Assembly: GCF_016765615.1 (NCBI RefSeq)
Contig: NZ_JAESWA010000019.1
Location: 178,107 to 242,106, forward strand
DNA: 64,000 bases
Direction: 5' to 3'
Source of the DNA: Clostridium paridis
GTDB taxonomy: Bacteria; Bacillota; Clostridia; Clostridiales; Clostridiaceae
The first letter of the stretch is position 1. Each line of letters opens with the position of its first letter. This document shows positions 46,355 to 55,004 of the stretch, piece by piece. A program made the position numbers and the translations under genes. Under the pieces are notes generated by a model. It ran no database searches, had not been told where the DNA came from, and saw only the letters and a list, made by a program, of their open reading frames with translations.

Positions 46355-47983
46355 GTGAAGATAGTTATTGGAAATGCATGGCCTTATGCCAATGGATCGT
46401 TACATGTAGGTAGATTATCCTCCTTAATGCCAGGAGATATTCTGGCTAGATATCATAGATTAATGGGCGATGAAGTAATATTTGTTTCAGGTAGTGACTG
46501 TAATGGCACACCAATATCCATAAAAGCAAAAGAAGAAGGGGTAGCACCTGAGATAATATCTGAGAGATACAATGATGAATTTAAAGATTGTTTTGAAAAA
46601 CTAGGATTTTCTTATGACCTATTTGGTAAAACAAGTTCACCATATCATCATAAAATCGTTAAAAAATTTATACTTGAGCTTTATGAAAAAGGATATATAT
46701 ATGAAAAATCTGTTACCCAGTATTATTGTAATGAATGTGGAGAATTTTTAACTGATAGATTGATAGAAGGTATTTGCCCACATTGTCACGGTACAGCAAG
46801 AGGAGATCAATGTGAGGAATGTTCAGAAATTCTAGACCCAGAGGACTTAATTGATAGAAAGTGTAAGTCTTGTGGAAAAGAACCAGAAGTTAAAGAGGTG
46901 AATCATTTATTTTTCTCTCTTTCTAAGTTTGAGAATGATGTAAGAAAGCTTTGGATTAAGCAAGATGGCTGGAGAGATAATGCTATAAAACTTACTAAAA
47001 GATATCTTGATGAAGGTCTTAGAGATAGGGCTGTAACTAGAAATATCTCCTGGGGAGTTGAAGTACCGCTTAAAGGGTATGAGGACAAAAGAATATATGT
47101 ATGGATTGAGGCTGTAATGGCATATCTATCTTCAAGTATTAAGGTTTGTGAAGATAGAGGGGAAGATTGGGTGGAATATTGGCAAGATGAAGATTCAAGA
47201 ATTTATTTCGTCCACGGAAAAGACAATATACCATTCCATACTGTTATTTTTCCAGCTCTTTTAAATGGGCTTGGGATTAAAAAGCCTAATTTAAGAATAA
47301 TATCTTCAGAATATATGAATTTAGAAGGAAAGAAATTTTCTACTACGAAGAATTGGGCAGTATGGCTTCCTTATATGGTGAAAAATTATGATCCTGATGC
47401 AATAAGATATTTTTTGACTATTAACGGACCAGAAACTAAGAATACTGATTTCTCTTGGAGGGAATTTATAAATTCAAATAATGGAGAACTTCTAGGTGCC
47501 TTCGGAAATTTTGTTAACAGAACATTGGTATTTATCCACAAAAATTTTGGTGGAAAGCTTTCAAATTGTGAATTAAATCCTAAATGGGAAAAGGAATTTT
47601 TTGATTTATATGTAGAAGTAGGAGAGAAAATAGAAGATGGAGAATTTAGAAGTTCACTAGAAGATATTTTCGCATATATAAGAAAAGCTAATAAATTTTT
47701 TGATGATGAAAAACCATGGATAAAAATTGAAAAAGATAAAAAAAATTGTGAAAAGACACTGTATACTTGCGTTCAAATAATAGCGAATCTTTCAAATTTA
47801 TTAGAACCATTTATACCTTTCTCATGTGAGAAAATAAGAGAATTTCTTTCAATACAAGATCCTACTTGGAGCTTTATTGAAATCAAAGAACCAAACGTTA
47901 AGGAAGTTTCAGTGCTTTTTGAGAGAATAGATAAGATTAAAGCAACGGAAGAATTAATTAAACTTAAGGAAGAAAAAGTGTAA
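46355..47983 (+). CDS. second methionyl-tRNA synthetase, divergent form
   Basis: 542 residues, GTG start after AGGAGG. Class I MetRS with HVGR (17-20) in place of HIGH and KFSTT (327-331) in place of KMSKS. Two zinc knuckles (CNECGEF...CPHC and CEECSE...CKSC) as in E. coli/archaeal MetRS rather than the one-knuckle neighbour. It lacks the C-terminal tRNA-binding domain. Tandem with metG under one T-box promoter. Divergent extra MetRS enzymes confer resistance to MetRS inhibitors in some Gram-positives (established); resistance, stress or a special tRNA role here is inference. Confidence 0.9.
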   Translation: MKIVIGNAWPYANGSLHVGRLSSLMPGDILARYHRLMGDEVIFVSGSDCNGTPISIKAKEEGVAPEIISERYNDEFKDCFEKLGFSYDLFGKTSSPYHHKIVKKFILELYEKGYIYEKSVTQYYCNECGEFLTDRLIEGICPHCHGTARGDQCEECSEILDPEDLIDRKCKSCGKEPEVKEVNHLFFSLSKFENDVRKLWIKQDGWRDNAIKLTKRYLDEGLRDRAVTRNISWGVEVPLKGYEDKRIYVWIEAVMAYLSSSIKVCEDRGEDWVEYWQDEDSRIYFVHGKDNIPFHTVIFPALLNGLGIKKPNLRIISSEYMNLEGKKFSTTKNWAVWLPYMVKNYDPDAIRYFLTINGPETKNTDFSWREFINSNNGELLGAFGNFVNRTLVFIHKNFGGKLSNCELNPKWEKEFFDLYVEVGEKIEDGEFRSSLEDIFAYIRKANKFFDDEKPWIKIEKDKKNCEKTLYTCVQIIANLSNLLEPFIPFSCEKIREFLSIQDPTWSFIEIKEPNVKEVSVLFERIDKIKATEELIKLKEEKV

Positions 47984-47989
47984 AAAAAG

Positions 47990-48040
47990 AAGACTCTTGA
48001 AAATCTGATCAAAGGGGGATAAGATTTATTCAAGAGTCTT
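47990..48040. terminator. bidirectional terminator
   Basis: AAGACTCTTGAA (47990-48001) with TTCAAGAGTCTT (48029-48040) plus an inner AATCT/AGATT pairing. Confidence 0.8.
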
Positions 48041-48135
48041 AAAATATGATGGTATAAGGGTAAATAATAATGCTTTAACAACTTTACAATATTAAATATA
48101 TATTATTAATGTGTCAAATAAGTGTCAAAATAAAA

Positions 48136-48816
48136 CTATTTATTAATTTCGATTTCCTCTAAATCTAATATTTTAATATTTTTACGATCATAATCAATTA
48201 AGCCATCTTTTTTCATGTTCATAAGTTCTCTTGATAAGGAAGGTCTTTGAACACCTAGTTTATCAGCCCACTCTTTTTTTGACATATTCAAACAAATATC
48301 TAAAGACTTTTCTTTATTATAAATATCTAAAATATAATCACAAATCATTTGTCTTAGAGATTTCATGCTAACCTGTTTTAATTTTGAGCTTAAAGCCATA
48401 GCTTTATTTGATAATACTTTTAAGAATATAAGTAAAAATTCATAATTTTTTTGTAGTAAGGTTGCAACATAAGATTTTCTTATGTGAAATACGTTAGCAG
48501 AGTTTTTACATACTACTGACATGGGATAGAAATGCATATCGCCAAAAAGAAGATTTTCTCCAAAAACATTCCCTTTTTCTAAGGTTGAAACTATAAGTAT
48601 ATTGCCTTCAGAGTCTAATTTAACTATTTCGATGGTTCCTTCCGCAACCACGCTAAGATGGTTACATTCTTCACCTTCCATAAACAAAATATCTTCAGAA
48701 CTATAACTTTTTAAAAAGGCTTCTTTTGAGGTAGCTAGAGAATTTAATTCTTCTTCAGAAAAAGATTTAAATAATTTACAGGCTTTCAATCCTTCTAGTA
48801 ATATAGAGTTATCCAA
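48136..48816 (-). CDS. Crp/Fnr-family transcriptional regulator
   Basis: 226 residues, TTG start after AAGGAGG. Residues 10-125 are a cyclic-nucleotide-binding-fold domain (FMEGEECNHLSVVAEGTIEIV). Residues 150-215 are a Crp-type HTH (SKKEWADKLGVQRPSLSRELMNMKKDG). No N-terminal cysteine cluster for an Fnr-type Fe-S sensor is present, so the signal is unknown. A fragment of the family A element (48856-48900, same strand) sits 40 bp upstream of its start. Confidence 0.9.
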   Translation of the reverse strand: MDNSILLEGLKACKLFKSFSEEELNSLATSKEAFLKSYSSEDILFMEGEECNHLSVVAEGTIEIVKLDSEGNILIVSTLEKGNVFGENLLFGDMHFYPMSVVCKNSANVFHIRKSYVATLLQKNYEFLLIFLKVLSNKAMALSSKLKQVSMKSLRQMICDYILDIYNKEKSLDICLNMSKKEWADKLGVQRPSLSRELMNMKKDGLIDYDRKNIKILDLEEIEINK

Positions 48817-48855
48817 AATAAAACCTCCTTACTGTTTTATAATATGGTCAATCAT

Positions 48856-48900
48856 AAAAAAATCGTCTAGGCAATTATGAGCCGTCGATTTTTTTCTCGC
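48856..48900 (-). repeat. family A fragment (right-terminal hairpin), upstream of the Crp/Fnr gene
   Basis: On the minus strand this reads GCGAGAAAAAAATCGACGGC...GACGATTTTTTTAT, the right-end terminator-like hairpin of family A, with two differences from copies 1-3 (TTGCC, TAGACG). The rest of the element is missing. Confidence 0.8.
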
Positions 48901-48908
48901 AGAACCTT

Positions 48909-49009
48909 ATAAGGTTTTAAGTTCAACTAATAATTTATTCATGCCTGAAAATGTCTAGAAACCGACATTTTTAAACAAGAATAAATTAAGTTTCCTATAA
49001 AAACCTTAT
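48909..49009 (+). repeat. dispersed structured element, family B copy 3
   Basis: Outer stem ATAAGGTTTT (48909-48918) with AAAACCTTAT (49000-49009). Loops AAGTTCAACTA and TTAAGTTTCCTAT. Second stem TAATTTATTC with GAATAAATTA, perfect. Inner stem GAAAATGTC (48947-48955) with GACATTTTT (48964-48972), loop TAGAAACC. Fullest example of the family. Confidence 0.8.
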
Positions 49010-49048
49010 TGTATCTTTATTGTACATATGAAAATAATAGTTGTACAG

Positions 49049-49106
49049 AGTTTTAAGTTCAACTAATAATATATTTAGAGTGTTGAATTTACTTAATTGT
49101 AAAACT
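49049..49106 (+). repeat. degenerate family B copy
   Basis: AGTTTTAAGTTCAACTAATA... closes with AAAACT at 49101-49106, but the 3' loop motif TTAAGTTTC has decayed. Confidence 0.5.
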
Positions 49107-49195
49107 ATAATAAACAATGTAATTATAGGTAATTAGTTATTATATGAATAAAAATAAAAAAATATGCAATAATTTATAAATGTGGGGTGTAAAGA

Positions 49196-49978
49196 ATGGA
49201 AAATAAGTATAACATAATAGATTCTCATGCACATTATGATGATGAGGCTTTTGATGAAGATAGGGAAGAAGTATTAAAACAAATTCATCAAGAGGGAGTA
49301 ACTGCTGTTTTAAATTGTGGTTCATCCTTAAAAGGACTAAGAAAGTCATATGAATTAGCAAATAATTATGATTTTTTCTATTGTGCATTAGGAATACATC
49401 CAGAGAATGCAGATGAATTTACAGAAGATACAGCTCAAGAAATAAGAGATAAAAGTAAAAATACAAAAGTAAAGGCTATAGGAGAAATAGGTTTAGACTA
49501 TTATTGGGATGAAAATCCACCTAGGGAAGTACAAAAGGAAATTTTTAGAAAACAAATGAGTTTGGCAGAGGAATTAGGATTGCCAGTAGTAATTCATGAC
49601 AGGGATGCTCATGCAGATACATTAGAAATACTAAAAGAATATCCAAATGTAATAGGAGTTATTCATTGTTTTTCTGGAAGCGTAGAATTTGCACGAGAAT
49701 GTATAAAATTAGGATATTATATTGGTTTTACAGGAGTGGTAACATTTAAGAATGCAAAAAAGATAGTAGAAGTAGCTAAAGATGTACCAATGGACAGGAT
49801 ATTAGTTGAAACAGATTGTCCTTATATGGCACCTACTCCCTATAGAGGAAAGAGAAATAAGTCTAGCTATATTGAGTATATTATAGAAAAATTGGCTGAA
49901 ATCAAAGAAATTCACCCAGAATCAGCGAACAAACTATTTAATGATAATATTAACAGGTTGTTCAATATGGAAAAATAA
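49196..49978 (+). CDS. tatD: TatD-family metal-dependent DNase
   Basis: 260 residues, ATG behind GGGGTG. TIM-barrel hydrolase with metal ligands in DSHAHYDD (9-16), GEIGLDYYW, IHDRDA, IHCFSG and ETDCPYMAP. TatD/YabD proteins are 3'-5' exonucleases linked to DNA repair and oxidative stress. With yabE, rnmV and rsmA it forms the same gene order as in Bacillus (metS-yabD-yabE-rnmV-ksgA), including nearby MetRS genes. Confidence 0.93.
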   Translation: MENKYNIIDSHAHYDDEAFDEDREEVLKQIHQEGVTAVLNCGSSLKGLRKSYELANNYDFFYCALGIHPENADEFTEDTAQEIRDKSKNTKVKAIGEIGLDYYWDENPPREVQKEIFRKQMSLAEELGLPVVIHDRDAHADTLEILKEYPNVIGVIHCFSGSVEFARECIKLGYYIGFTGVVTFKNAKKIVEVAKDVPMDRILVETDCPYMAPTPYRGKRNKSSYIEYIIEKLAEIKEIHPESANKLFNDNINRLFNMEK

Positions 49979-50296
49979 GGTAAAATTATCTTTGCAAGTT
50001 TTATTTTGGTGGTGAAACAAACAAAAGAAAATCCTATAACCAAGCTTTGGGCTGAAGAAATGTACATTCCCTATTACGTAACTGTTTAAAATAATCTAAA
50101 AAATCTTGTAGTAAAGTTAACAAGATATACAGCCCCTTTTGAATTTTATCTTCTAGGTTACTTTAAAATTGAGAATTTATTGAGGGTGGGTTAGAAGTTT
50201 TAGATTATAGATATATTAAGTCATCATCTTATTTATTATTTATTATGCAAAAGTTGCATTTTTAACAGTTACAACAAATTGCAGGAGATGTTAAGT
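49979..50296. other. intergenic stretch between tatD and yabE
   Basis: About 320 bp, A/T-rich. Contains the doubtful 25-codon frame at 50012-50089 and GCAAAAGTTGC (50247-50257), a small hairpin. No terminator for tatD was resolved. Confidence 0.4.
50012..50089 (+). CDS. possible 25-codon ORF or remnant
   Basis: GTG 50012 opens a frame reading MKQTKENPITKLWAEEMY, then IPYYVTV and TAA. Its composition (Pro, Trp, Tyr) is more protein-like than the surrounding A/T-rich DNA, but the RBS is poor (GGTGG abuts the start). It could be a short gene or the leftover start of a decayed one. Confidence 0.25.
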   Translation: MKQTKENPITKLWAEEMYIPYYVTV

Positions 50297-50325
50297 TTGA
50301 CAAGCATTTAAAATTCGTTTATAAT
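50297..50325 (+). promoter_or_regulatory. promoter of the yabE-like gene
   Basis: TTGACA (50297-50302), exact 17-bp spacer, TATAAT (50320-50325), 33 bp before the start. Confidence 0.85.
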
Positions 50326-50358
50326 GCAAAAGACACTCTTGCCAAAGGAGGGAATATT

Positions 50359-51384
50359 ATGGTAGAAAAATTCAAGGTTAATGCTAAAAGAGTTTTTTCT
50401 AACGGTCCTAAGGCAAAAATCGTGTTGTTTTTAATAGTAGCATCCATGTTAATACTGACAATTTACAACATGAAAAAGACAGTGATTGTTCGTATAGACG
50501 GCGAAGAACAGAGTATATTGACATACGCAGGGACTGTTAAAGGGGCGCTACAAGGCAGCAACATATCTCTATCATCTAAAGATAAGGTAGAACCTGGATT
50601 AGATACTATGCTTAATGACAATGAGGTAATAACTGTTAAGAAAGCTGTACCAGTAGAGGTTACCGTAGATGGTAAGGACCAAAAAATTGAAACTGCCGAA
50701 AGTAACATTAATGATATGTTAGCAGCTGAAAACATTCAACTTGGTGATGATGATAAACTAAGTGTTGATGCTGACACCCCAATAACAGAAGGGTTGAAGT
50801 TTAAAATAATAAGAGTTCAAACAAAAGATGTAGTTGAAACTAAAACATTAGACTTTGATACCATCGTTAAAAATGATGACAATATGGATAAAGGATTTAC
50901 AAAAACTGTTCAGGAAGGAACTCCAGGAGAAAAGGAAGTTACAGTAAGAGTAAGTTACGAAGACGGTGTAGAAGTTAGTAGGAAAACAGTTAGTGAAAAA
51001 GTTACTAAGGAACCTACTAATAAAATAGTATCAGAAGGTACTAGAAATTTCATCGCGCTCTCCAGAGGTGGAGATACAAAACTTTACTATCAAAAAGTAA
51101 TGTCCGTTAAGGCAAGCGCCTATACTGGAGGAGGTACGACTGCAACAGGAACTACCCCAAGAAGAAATCCATCAGGAATAAGTACAATAGCTGTTGATCC
51201 AAGAATAGTTCCTTTAGGTTCAAAGGTTTATGTTGAAGGATACGGCTATGCTATTGCAGAAGATACTGGTGGAGCCATAAAGAATAATAAAATAGATATA
51301 TATATGAATTCCAATAGAGAGTGTTATAGTTGGGGAGTAAGAAGTGTAAATCTATATGTTGTCGCATATCCAGGACAGTGGTAA
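50359..51384 (+). CDS. yabE: YabE-like cell-wall protein (DUF348-G5-3D domains)
   Basis: 341 residues, ATG after AAAGGAGGG. One N-terminal transmembrane/signal segment (about 19-40), two DUF348 ubiquitin-like repeats (about 44-150), a G5 domain (about 155-230) and a C-terminal 3D domain with VKASAYTGGG, DPRIVPLGSKVYVEGYG, AEDTGG and KIDIYM. The three Asp of the 3D domain and its double-psi barrel resemble MltA/Rpf-type lytic enzymes. Expected to act on peptidoglycan outside the membrane. Conserved position upstream of rnmV. Confidence 0.9.
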   Translation: MVEKFKVNAKRVFSNGPKAKIVLFLIVASMLILTIYNMKKTVIVRIDGEEQSILTYAGTVKGALQGSNISLSSKDKVEPGLDTMLNDNEVITVKKAVPVEVTVDGKDQKIETAESNINDMLAAENIQLGDDDKLSVDADTPITEGLKFKIIRVQTKDVVETKTLDFDTIVKNDDNMDKGFTKTVQEGTPGEKEVTVRVSYEDGVEVSRKTVSEKVTKEPTNKIVSEGTRNFIALSRGGDTKLYYQKVMSVKASAYTGGGTTATGTTPRRNPSGISTIAVDPRIVPLGSKVYVEGYGYAIAEDTGGAIKNNKIDIYMNSNRECYSWGVRSVNLYVVAYPGQW

Positions 51385-51392
51385 AATGAAGA

Positions 51393-51419
51393 GGTGACTC
51401 AGAAGTGAGTCATCTTTTT
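51393..51419 (+). terminator. terminator between yabE and rnmV
   Basis: GGTGACTCA (51393-51401) with TGAGTCATC (51406-51414) and TTTTT. Confidence 0.7.
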
Positions 51420-51446
51420 CAATTTTTAATGAAGGGAGAAATTCCA

Positions 51447-52001
51447 TTGATTAAGGAAGTTATAGTAGTAGAAGGAAGAGATGATGTTACAGCTGTTAAA
51501 AAAGCTGTAGACTCTGAAATAATTGCTGTAGGTGGATTTGGAATAAATAGTAAGGTAATAGATAGAATAAAAGAAGCTCAAAAAAGAAAGGGTGTAATAG
51601 TGCTTACTGATCCAGACTACGCTGGTGAAAAGATTAGAAGTATTATATCTAAAAGAGTACCTGGAATCAAGCATGCCTATATAGGAAGAGACGAAGGTAC
51701 CAAGGATGGGGATATTGGAGTAGAAAATGCCACACCTCAGGTTATATTAAAAGCATTAAAAAGAGCGAAAGCTACAGTGATAGAAAAGAGAGATTTCTTT
51801 ACCATTGAAGATATGATGTTTTTTAAGTTAACTGGAGACAATAAGGCTAAGGAGAGAAGACATTTGTTAGGGAAAGCTTTAGGAATAGGTTATGGCAATA
51901 GCAATCAATTAATCTCAAGATTAAATAACTATGGAATAACCAAGGAAGAGTTTGTAGAAGCTATGAATGAAGTAGAAAAACTTATGGAGAGTGAAAAATA
52001 A
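51447..52001 (+). CDS. rnmV: ribonuclease M5
   Basis: Matures 5S rRNA from its precursor. 184 residues from TTG 51447, six bases after AGGGAGAA; this start matches the usual beginning (IKEVIVVEGRDD) and longer frames from GTG 51405 or ATG 51429 are unlikely. TOPRIM domain with VVEGRDD and LTDPDYAGEKIR. C-terminal DUF4093-type part with GKALGIGYGNSNQLISRLN. rsmA starts three bases after its stop. Confidence 0.94.
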   Translation: MIKEVIVVEGRDDVTAVKKAVDSEIIAVGGFGINSKVIDRIKEAQKRKGVIVLTDPDYAGEKIRSIISKRVPGIKHAYIGRDEGTKDGDIGVENATPQVILKALKRAKATVIEKRDFFTIEDMMFFKLTGDNKAKERRHLLGKALGIGYGNSNQLISRLNNYGITKEEFVEAMNEVEKLMESEK

Positions 52002-52004
52002 TTT

Positions 52005-52847
52005 ATGGATATAAGTACTCAAGATTTAGTAAAAAAATATAACTTTAAATTTACCAAAAGTTTAGGGCAAAATTTCCTTATAGATGATTCAGTGCTAGTG
52101 GATATTGTTTCAGGAGCAGAGATTGGTCCAGATGATTTGGTTATAGAAATAGGGCCAGGAGTAGGAACGTTAACTAGAGAGCTTTTAAAAAAAGCAAAGA
52201 AGGTTGTAGCAATTGAGTTAGATTCTGAATTAATTCCTATATTAACAAATGAATTAGGGGATAATCCTAATTTTAGATTAGTACATGAGGATGCATTGAA
52301 AGTAGATTTTAATAAAATAATAGGAGAAGAGAAAAGTGTTAAATTAGTAGCTAACTTACCATACTATGTAACAACTCCTATAATAGCAAGACTTTTAAAT
52401 GAAGGATATAATTTTAAATCTCTAACTATAATGATTCAAAAGGAAGTTGCAGAAAGAATAAATGCTGAGCCTAACTGCAAGGAATATGGAGCACTTTCTA
52501 TTTTAGTTCAATATTTTTGCGATACTAAAATAATAAGAAAGGTTTCGCCACAATCTTTTATTCCGAGACCTAAAGTTGATTCTATAGTTATTAGACTAGA
52601 TAAATTAGATAAGCCTAAGGCAGAATTAAAAGATAAAGAGTTATTTTTTAGTATAGTAAGAAACTCTTTTAATATGAGAAGAAAAACTTTGTGGAATGCT
52701 CTAAAATCTTTTGGATTAAGTAAAGAAGATTTAGAAGAAGTATTTCTTAAGGCTGGTATAGATCAAAAAAGAAGAGGAGAAACATTAAGTATTGAGGAAT
52801 TTGGAGAATTAGCAAATTCGCTTTACATAGTAAAAAATAGAGGCTAG
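52005..52847 (+). CDS. rsmA: 16S rRNA (adenine-N6,N6)-dimethyltransferase
   Basis: Dimethylates two adjacent adenines near the 3' end of 16S rRNA (KsgA). 280 residues. SAM-binding [11 protein letters not shown], catalytic [10 protein letters not shown] and QKEVAERI, with a C-terminal helical domain ([15 protein letters not shown]). Its ATG is immediately behind rnmV, so the two are coupled. Loss of KsgA gives kasugamycin resistance in other bacteria. Confidence 0.96.
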   Translation: MDISTQDLVKKYNFKFTKSLGQNFLIDDSVLVDIVSGAEIGPDDLVIEIGPGVGTLTRELLKKAKKVVAIELDSELIPILTNELGDNPNFRLVHEDALKVDFNKIIGEEKSVKLVANLPYYVTTPIIARLLNEGYNFKSLTIMIQKEVAERINAEPNCKEYGALSILVQYFCDTKIIRKVSPQSFIPRPKVDSIVIRLDKLDKPKAELKDKELFFSIVRNSFNMRRKTLWNALKSFGLSKEDLEEVFLKAGIDQKRRGETLSIEEFGELANSLYIVKNRG

Positions 52848-52864
52848 TTAATGCAGTTCATATT

Positions 52865-52892
52865 AAAAAAAGAAGCAAAAGCTTCTTTTTTT
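52865..52892. terminator. terminator of rsmA
   Basis: AAAAAAGAAGC (52865-52875) with GCTTCTTTTTT (52880-52890) plus T; shared with the convergent GNAT gene. Confidence 0.85.
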
Positions 52893-52909
52893 TGTTTGAC
52901 ATATTAAAA

Positions 52910-53398
52910 CTACATATTATTTATAGCTAATTTTTTTAGTGCATCTCCGTCAACTCTATACATGGTCCAATCTTCTAAAGGATTTGCCCCGAGACTTTTG
53001 TAAAATTTTATAGATGGCTCATTCCAATCTAGACAAGACCATTCTAATCTTCCGCAGCCTCTTTCTAATGTTAAATTTGCTAAGTAAATTAATAATTTTT
53101 TGCCGAAACCTTTTCCTCGTTGGTTAGGACTGATATATAAGTCTTCTAAGTATATTCCGGCACGACCAAGAAATGTAGAGAAGCTATGGAAAAAAAGTGC
53201 ATATCCAACTGGTTCCCCGTTAAATTCTCCAATTAGAACTTCCGCAGATTTTTTATTAAATAACCATTCTTTTAAGATCTCCTCAGTAGCAACTACTTGG
53301 TCAAGTAGATTCTCATATGTTGCTAGTTCTTTTATAAATCCTAAAATGCTAGGGATATCTTCCACTTTTGCAAATCGGATATTGAAATTATAATTCAT
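52910..53398 (-). CDS. GNAT-family N-acetyltransferase, SSAT-like
   Basis: 162 residues, ATG behind a G-rich RBS (AGGGGGGC). GNAT fold with acetyl-CoA loop QRGKGFGKKLL, motif LEDLYISPNQRG, and RLEWSCLDWNEPSIKFYKSLGA. The LEDLYV...RLEWxVLDWNxPxIxFY pattern is shared with spermidine/thialysine acetyltransferases, so a polyamine or thialysine substrate is likely but unproven. Confidence 0.85.
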   Translation of the reverse strand: MNYNFNIRFAKVEDIPSILGFIKELATYENLLDQVVATEEILKEWLFNKKSAEVLIGEFNGEPVGYALFFHSFSTFLGRAGIYLEDLYISPNQRGKGFGKKLLIYLANLTLERGCGRLEWSCLDWNEPSIKFYKSLGANPLEDWTMYRVDGDALKKLAINNM

Positions 53399-53540
53399 AA
53401 AAGGCCCCCCTACAAACTATTAATATAATAGTATTTTAGTACATTATGTATGCCAGGTACAGAACTTTTAAAATCTTTGAACATATTTAAACTATTTAAA
53501 CATATAATGTAACGAATAAATATAGTGGAGGGACCCTTAG

Positions 53541-54755
53541 TTGGCACATGGAAAATTATATAGAAGTTTTATAATTCTACAAGAGGACGAAAAAGGACAT
53601 TCAATAGCAGAAGATAAGCCTCTTTCTGGTTATGCTAAGATAGAAGCTAAAGATGAAAGGTGCAAAATATCTTTTTATGCTCAGAATATTAAAAAAGATG
53701 GACATAAACATTATATGGTACTAATTTCAGGTAAAAAAGATAATAAGCAGATAATAAATTTAGGTGAAGTGAACATAACAGACATAGGTAAGGTAGAGGT
53801 TTCTACAGAATACTTAGCAGATAACATAGGGGGAGTAGGAATCAGTTACGATAAAGTATCAGGAGCTGCTATATATAAAGATTTAGATGGCAAAAAGATG
53901 TTTCTAATTACCGGATTTATGAGTGGGGAACAACCAAAAGATAAATGGAAAGATTATAAAATAACAAGGGCACAAGGTGTAGAGGAAATAAAATTAGAAA
54001 ATAGAATAAAAGATGTTGAACAGGTTGAGGTGGTTGAAAAAGTTAAATCTGCGCCAGAAAAAGTTGAAGTTGAGGATATGAGGGAAGAGGAAGCTTTACC
54101 TATTGCTGAGGAAAGTAAAAATGTTGAAGAAGTAGAGGAAATCAAAGTAGTAAGCGAGGAAGAAACAAGAGAAGAAAAACCAGTTATACAGGAAGAAGAA
54201 GAGGTAAAAGAAAGTAGTAATCAATTTGTAGTTGAAGAGCCAATTAATGATGTAAGAGAAGAAGAAAATCCATTTGATAAATATGAAGAATCTCTTGAAG
54301 CTCAAAGCTATGAAGAAGAATTTAGAATTCAGGGAACAGTTGGAGAATTTTTTGAGTCCCTAGCAGAAGACTTCGAAATGGATAGGCATAAGAATAAGAA
54401 GAATGATATAAAACATACAAAATGGTACAAAGTATATATAGCTAGTTTAGATGATATGACCAATATTACAGACTATAATAAGTATACAGTAATATATTAT
54501 CCTATGATTAATTATTATCCATATTTCAAAAAATATGGACATTATAATATTGGATATAAGTGCAATAAAAAAGGAAAGATGCAATATATAATTTACGGAA
54601 TACCAGGTAAAAAAGATAAGAGTGATCAGCCATATGGTGGTAAAACAGGCTTCGTAACCTGGATGGAAGATGAAACATTAGGTAAGGACTTAGGTTATTG
54701 GTTAATGTTTTATGATTTCAGAAATTCTGTTATTGTTATTCCAACAGAAAACTAA
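53541..54755 (+). CDS. orphan protein with two conserved ends and a long acidic linker
   Basis: 404 residues, TTG start behind GGAGGGA. N-terminal domain (about 1-140) of beta character (GKLYRSFIILQEDEKGHS ... KISFYAQNIKKDG). A Glu/Val-rich acidic linker (about 150-262) is low complexity. C-terminal domain (about 268-404) is aromatic-rich (KHTKWYKVYIASL, YYPMINYYPYFKKYGHYNIGY, GFVTWMED). No signal peptide. I recognise similar clostridial proteins only as hypothetical. A sporulation-associated role is a guess from the domain style. Confidence 0.7.
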   Translation: MAHGKLYRSFIILQEDEKGHSIAEDKPLSGYAKIEAKDERCKISFYAQNIKKDGHKHYMVLISGKKDNKQIINLGEVNITDIGKVEVSTEYLADNIGGVGISYDKVSGAAIYKDLDGKKMFLITGFMSGEQPKDKWKDYKITRAQGVEEIKLENRIKDVEQVEVVEKVKSAPEKVEVEDMREEEALPIAEESKNVEEVEEIKVVSEEETREEKPVIQEEEEVKESSNQFVVEEPINDVREEENPFDKYEESLEAQSYEEEFRIQGTVGEFFESLAEDFEMDRHKNKKNDIKHTKWYKVYIASLDDMTNITDYNKYTVIYYPMINYYPYFKKYGHYNIGYKCNKKGKMQYIIYGIPGKKDKSDQPYGGKTGFVTWMEDETLGKDLGYWLMFYDFRNSVIVIPTEN

Positions 54756-54777
54756 AGTATAGATTTATTGTTTAGAA

Positions 54778-54799
54778 AAAGAGGCTTGCCTCTTTTTTT
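54778..54799 (+). terminator. terminator
   Basis: AAAGAGG-CTTG-CCTCTTT followed by T (54778-54799). Confidence 0.85.
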
Positions 54800-54803
54800 A
54801 TTT

Positions 54804-54875
54804 TATAGGGTTTTAAGTTCAACTATTAACTTATTTATGTAAGTATAAGTTAAGTTTCCTATCAAAAACCCTATA
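54804..54875 (+). repeat. dispersed structured element, family B copy 4
   Basis: Outer stem TATAGGGTTTT (54804-54814) with AAAACCCTATA (54865-54875), loops AAGTTCAACTA and TTAAGTTTCCTAT, second stem TTAACTTAT with ATAAGTTAA, no inner hairpin. Nearly identical to copy 2. It starts four bases after a terminator T-tract. Confidence 0.8.
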
Positions 54876-55004
54876 TATAAGGAATAAGAATATTAAGAGA
54901 ATAAGGGTTATTATGTAATTTGATTTTAGAGTCATAAGGAGAATAATAGGTAAACATCAATAGTATAAATAATATTAATACTAATAGAAAAAGTGGGGGA
55001 CTTT

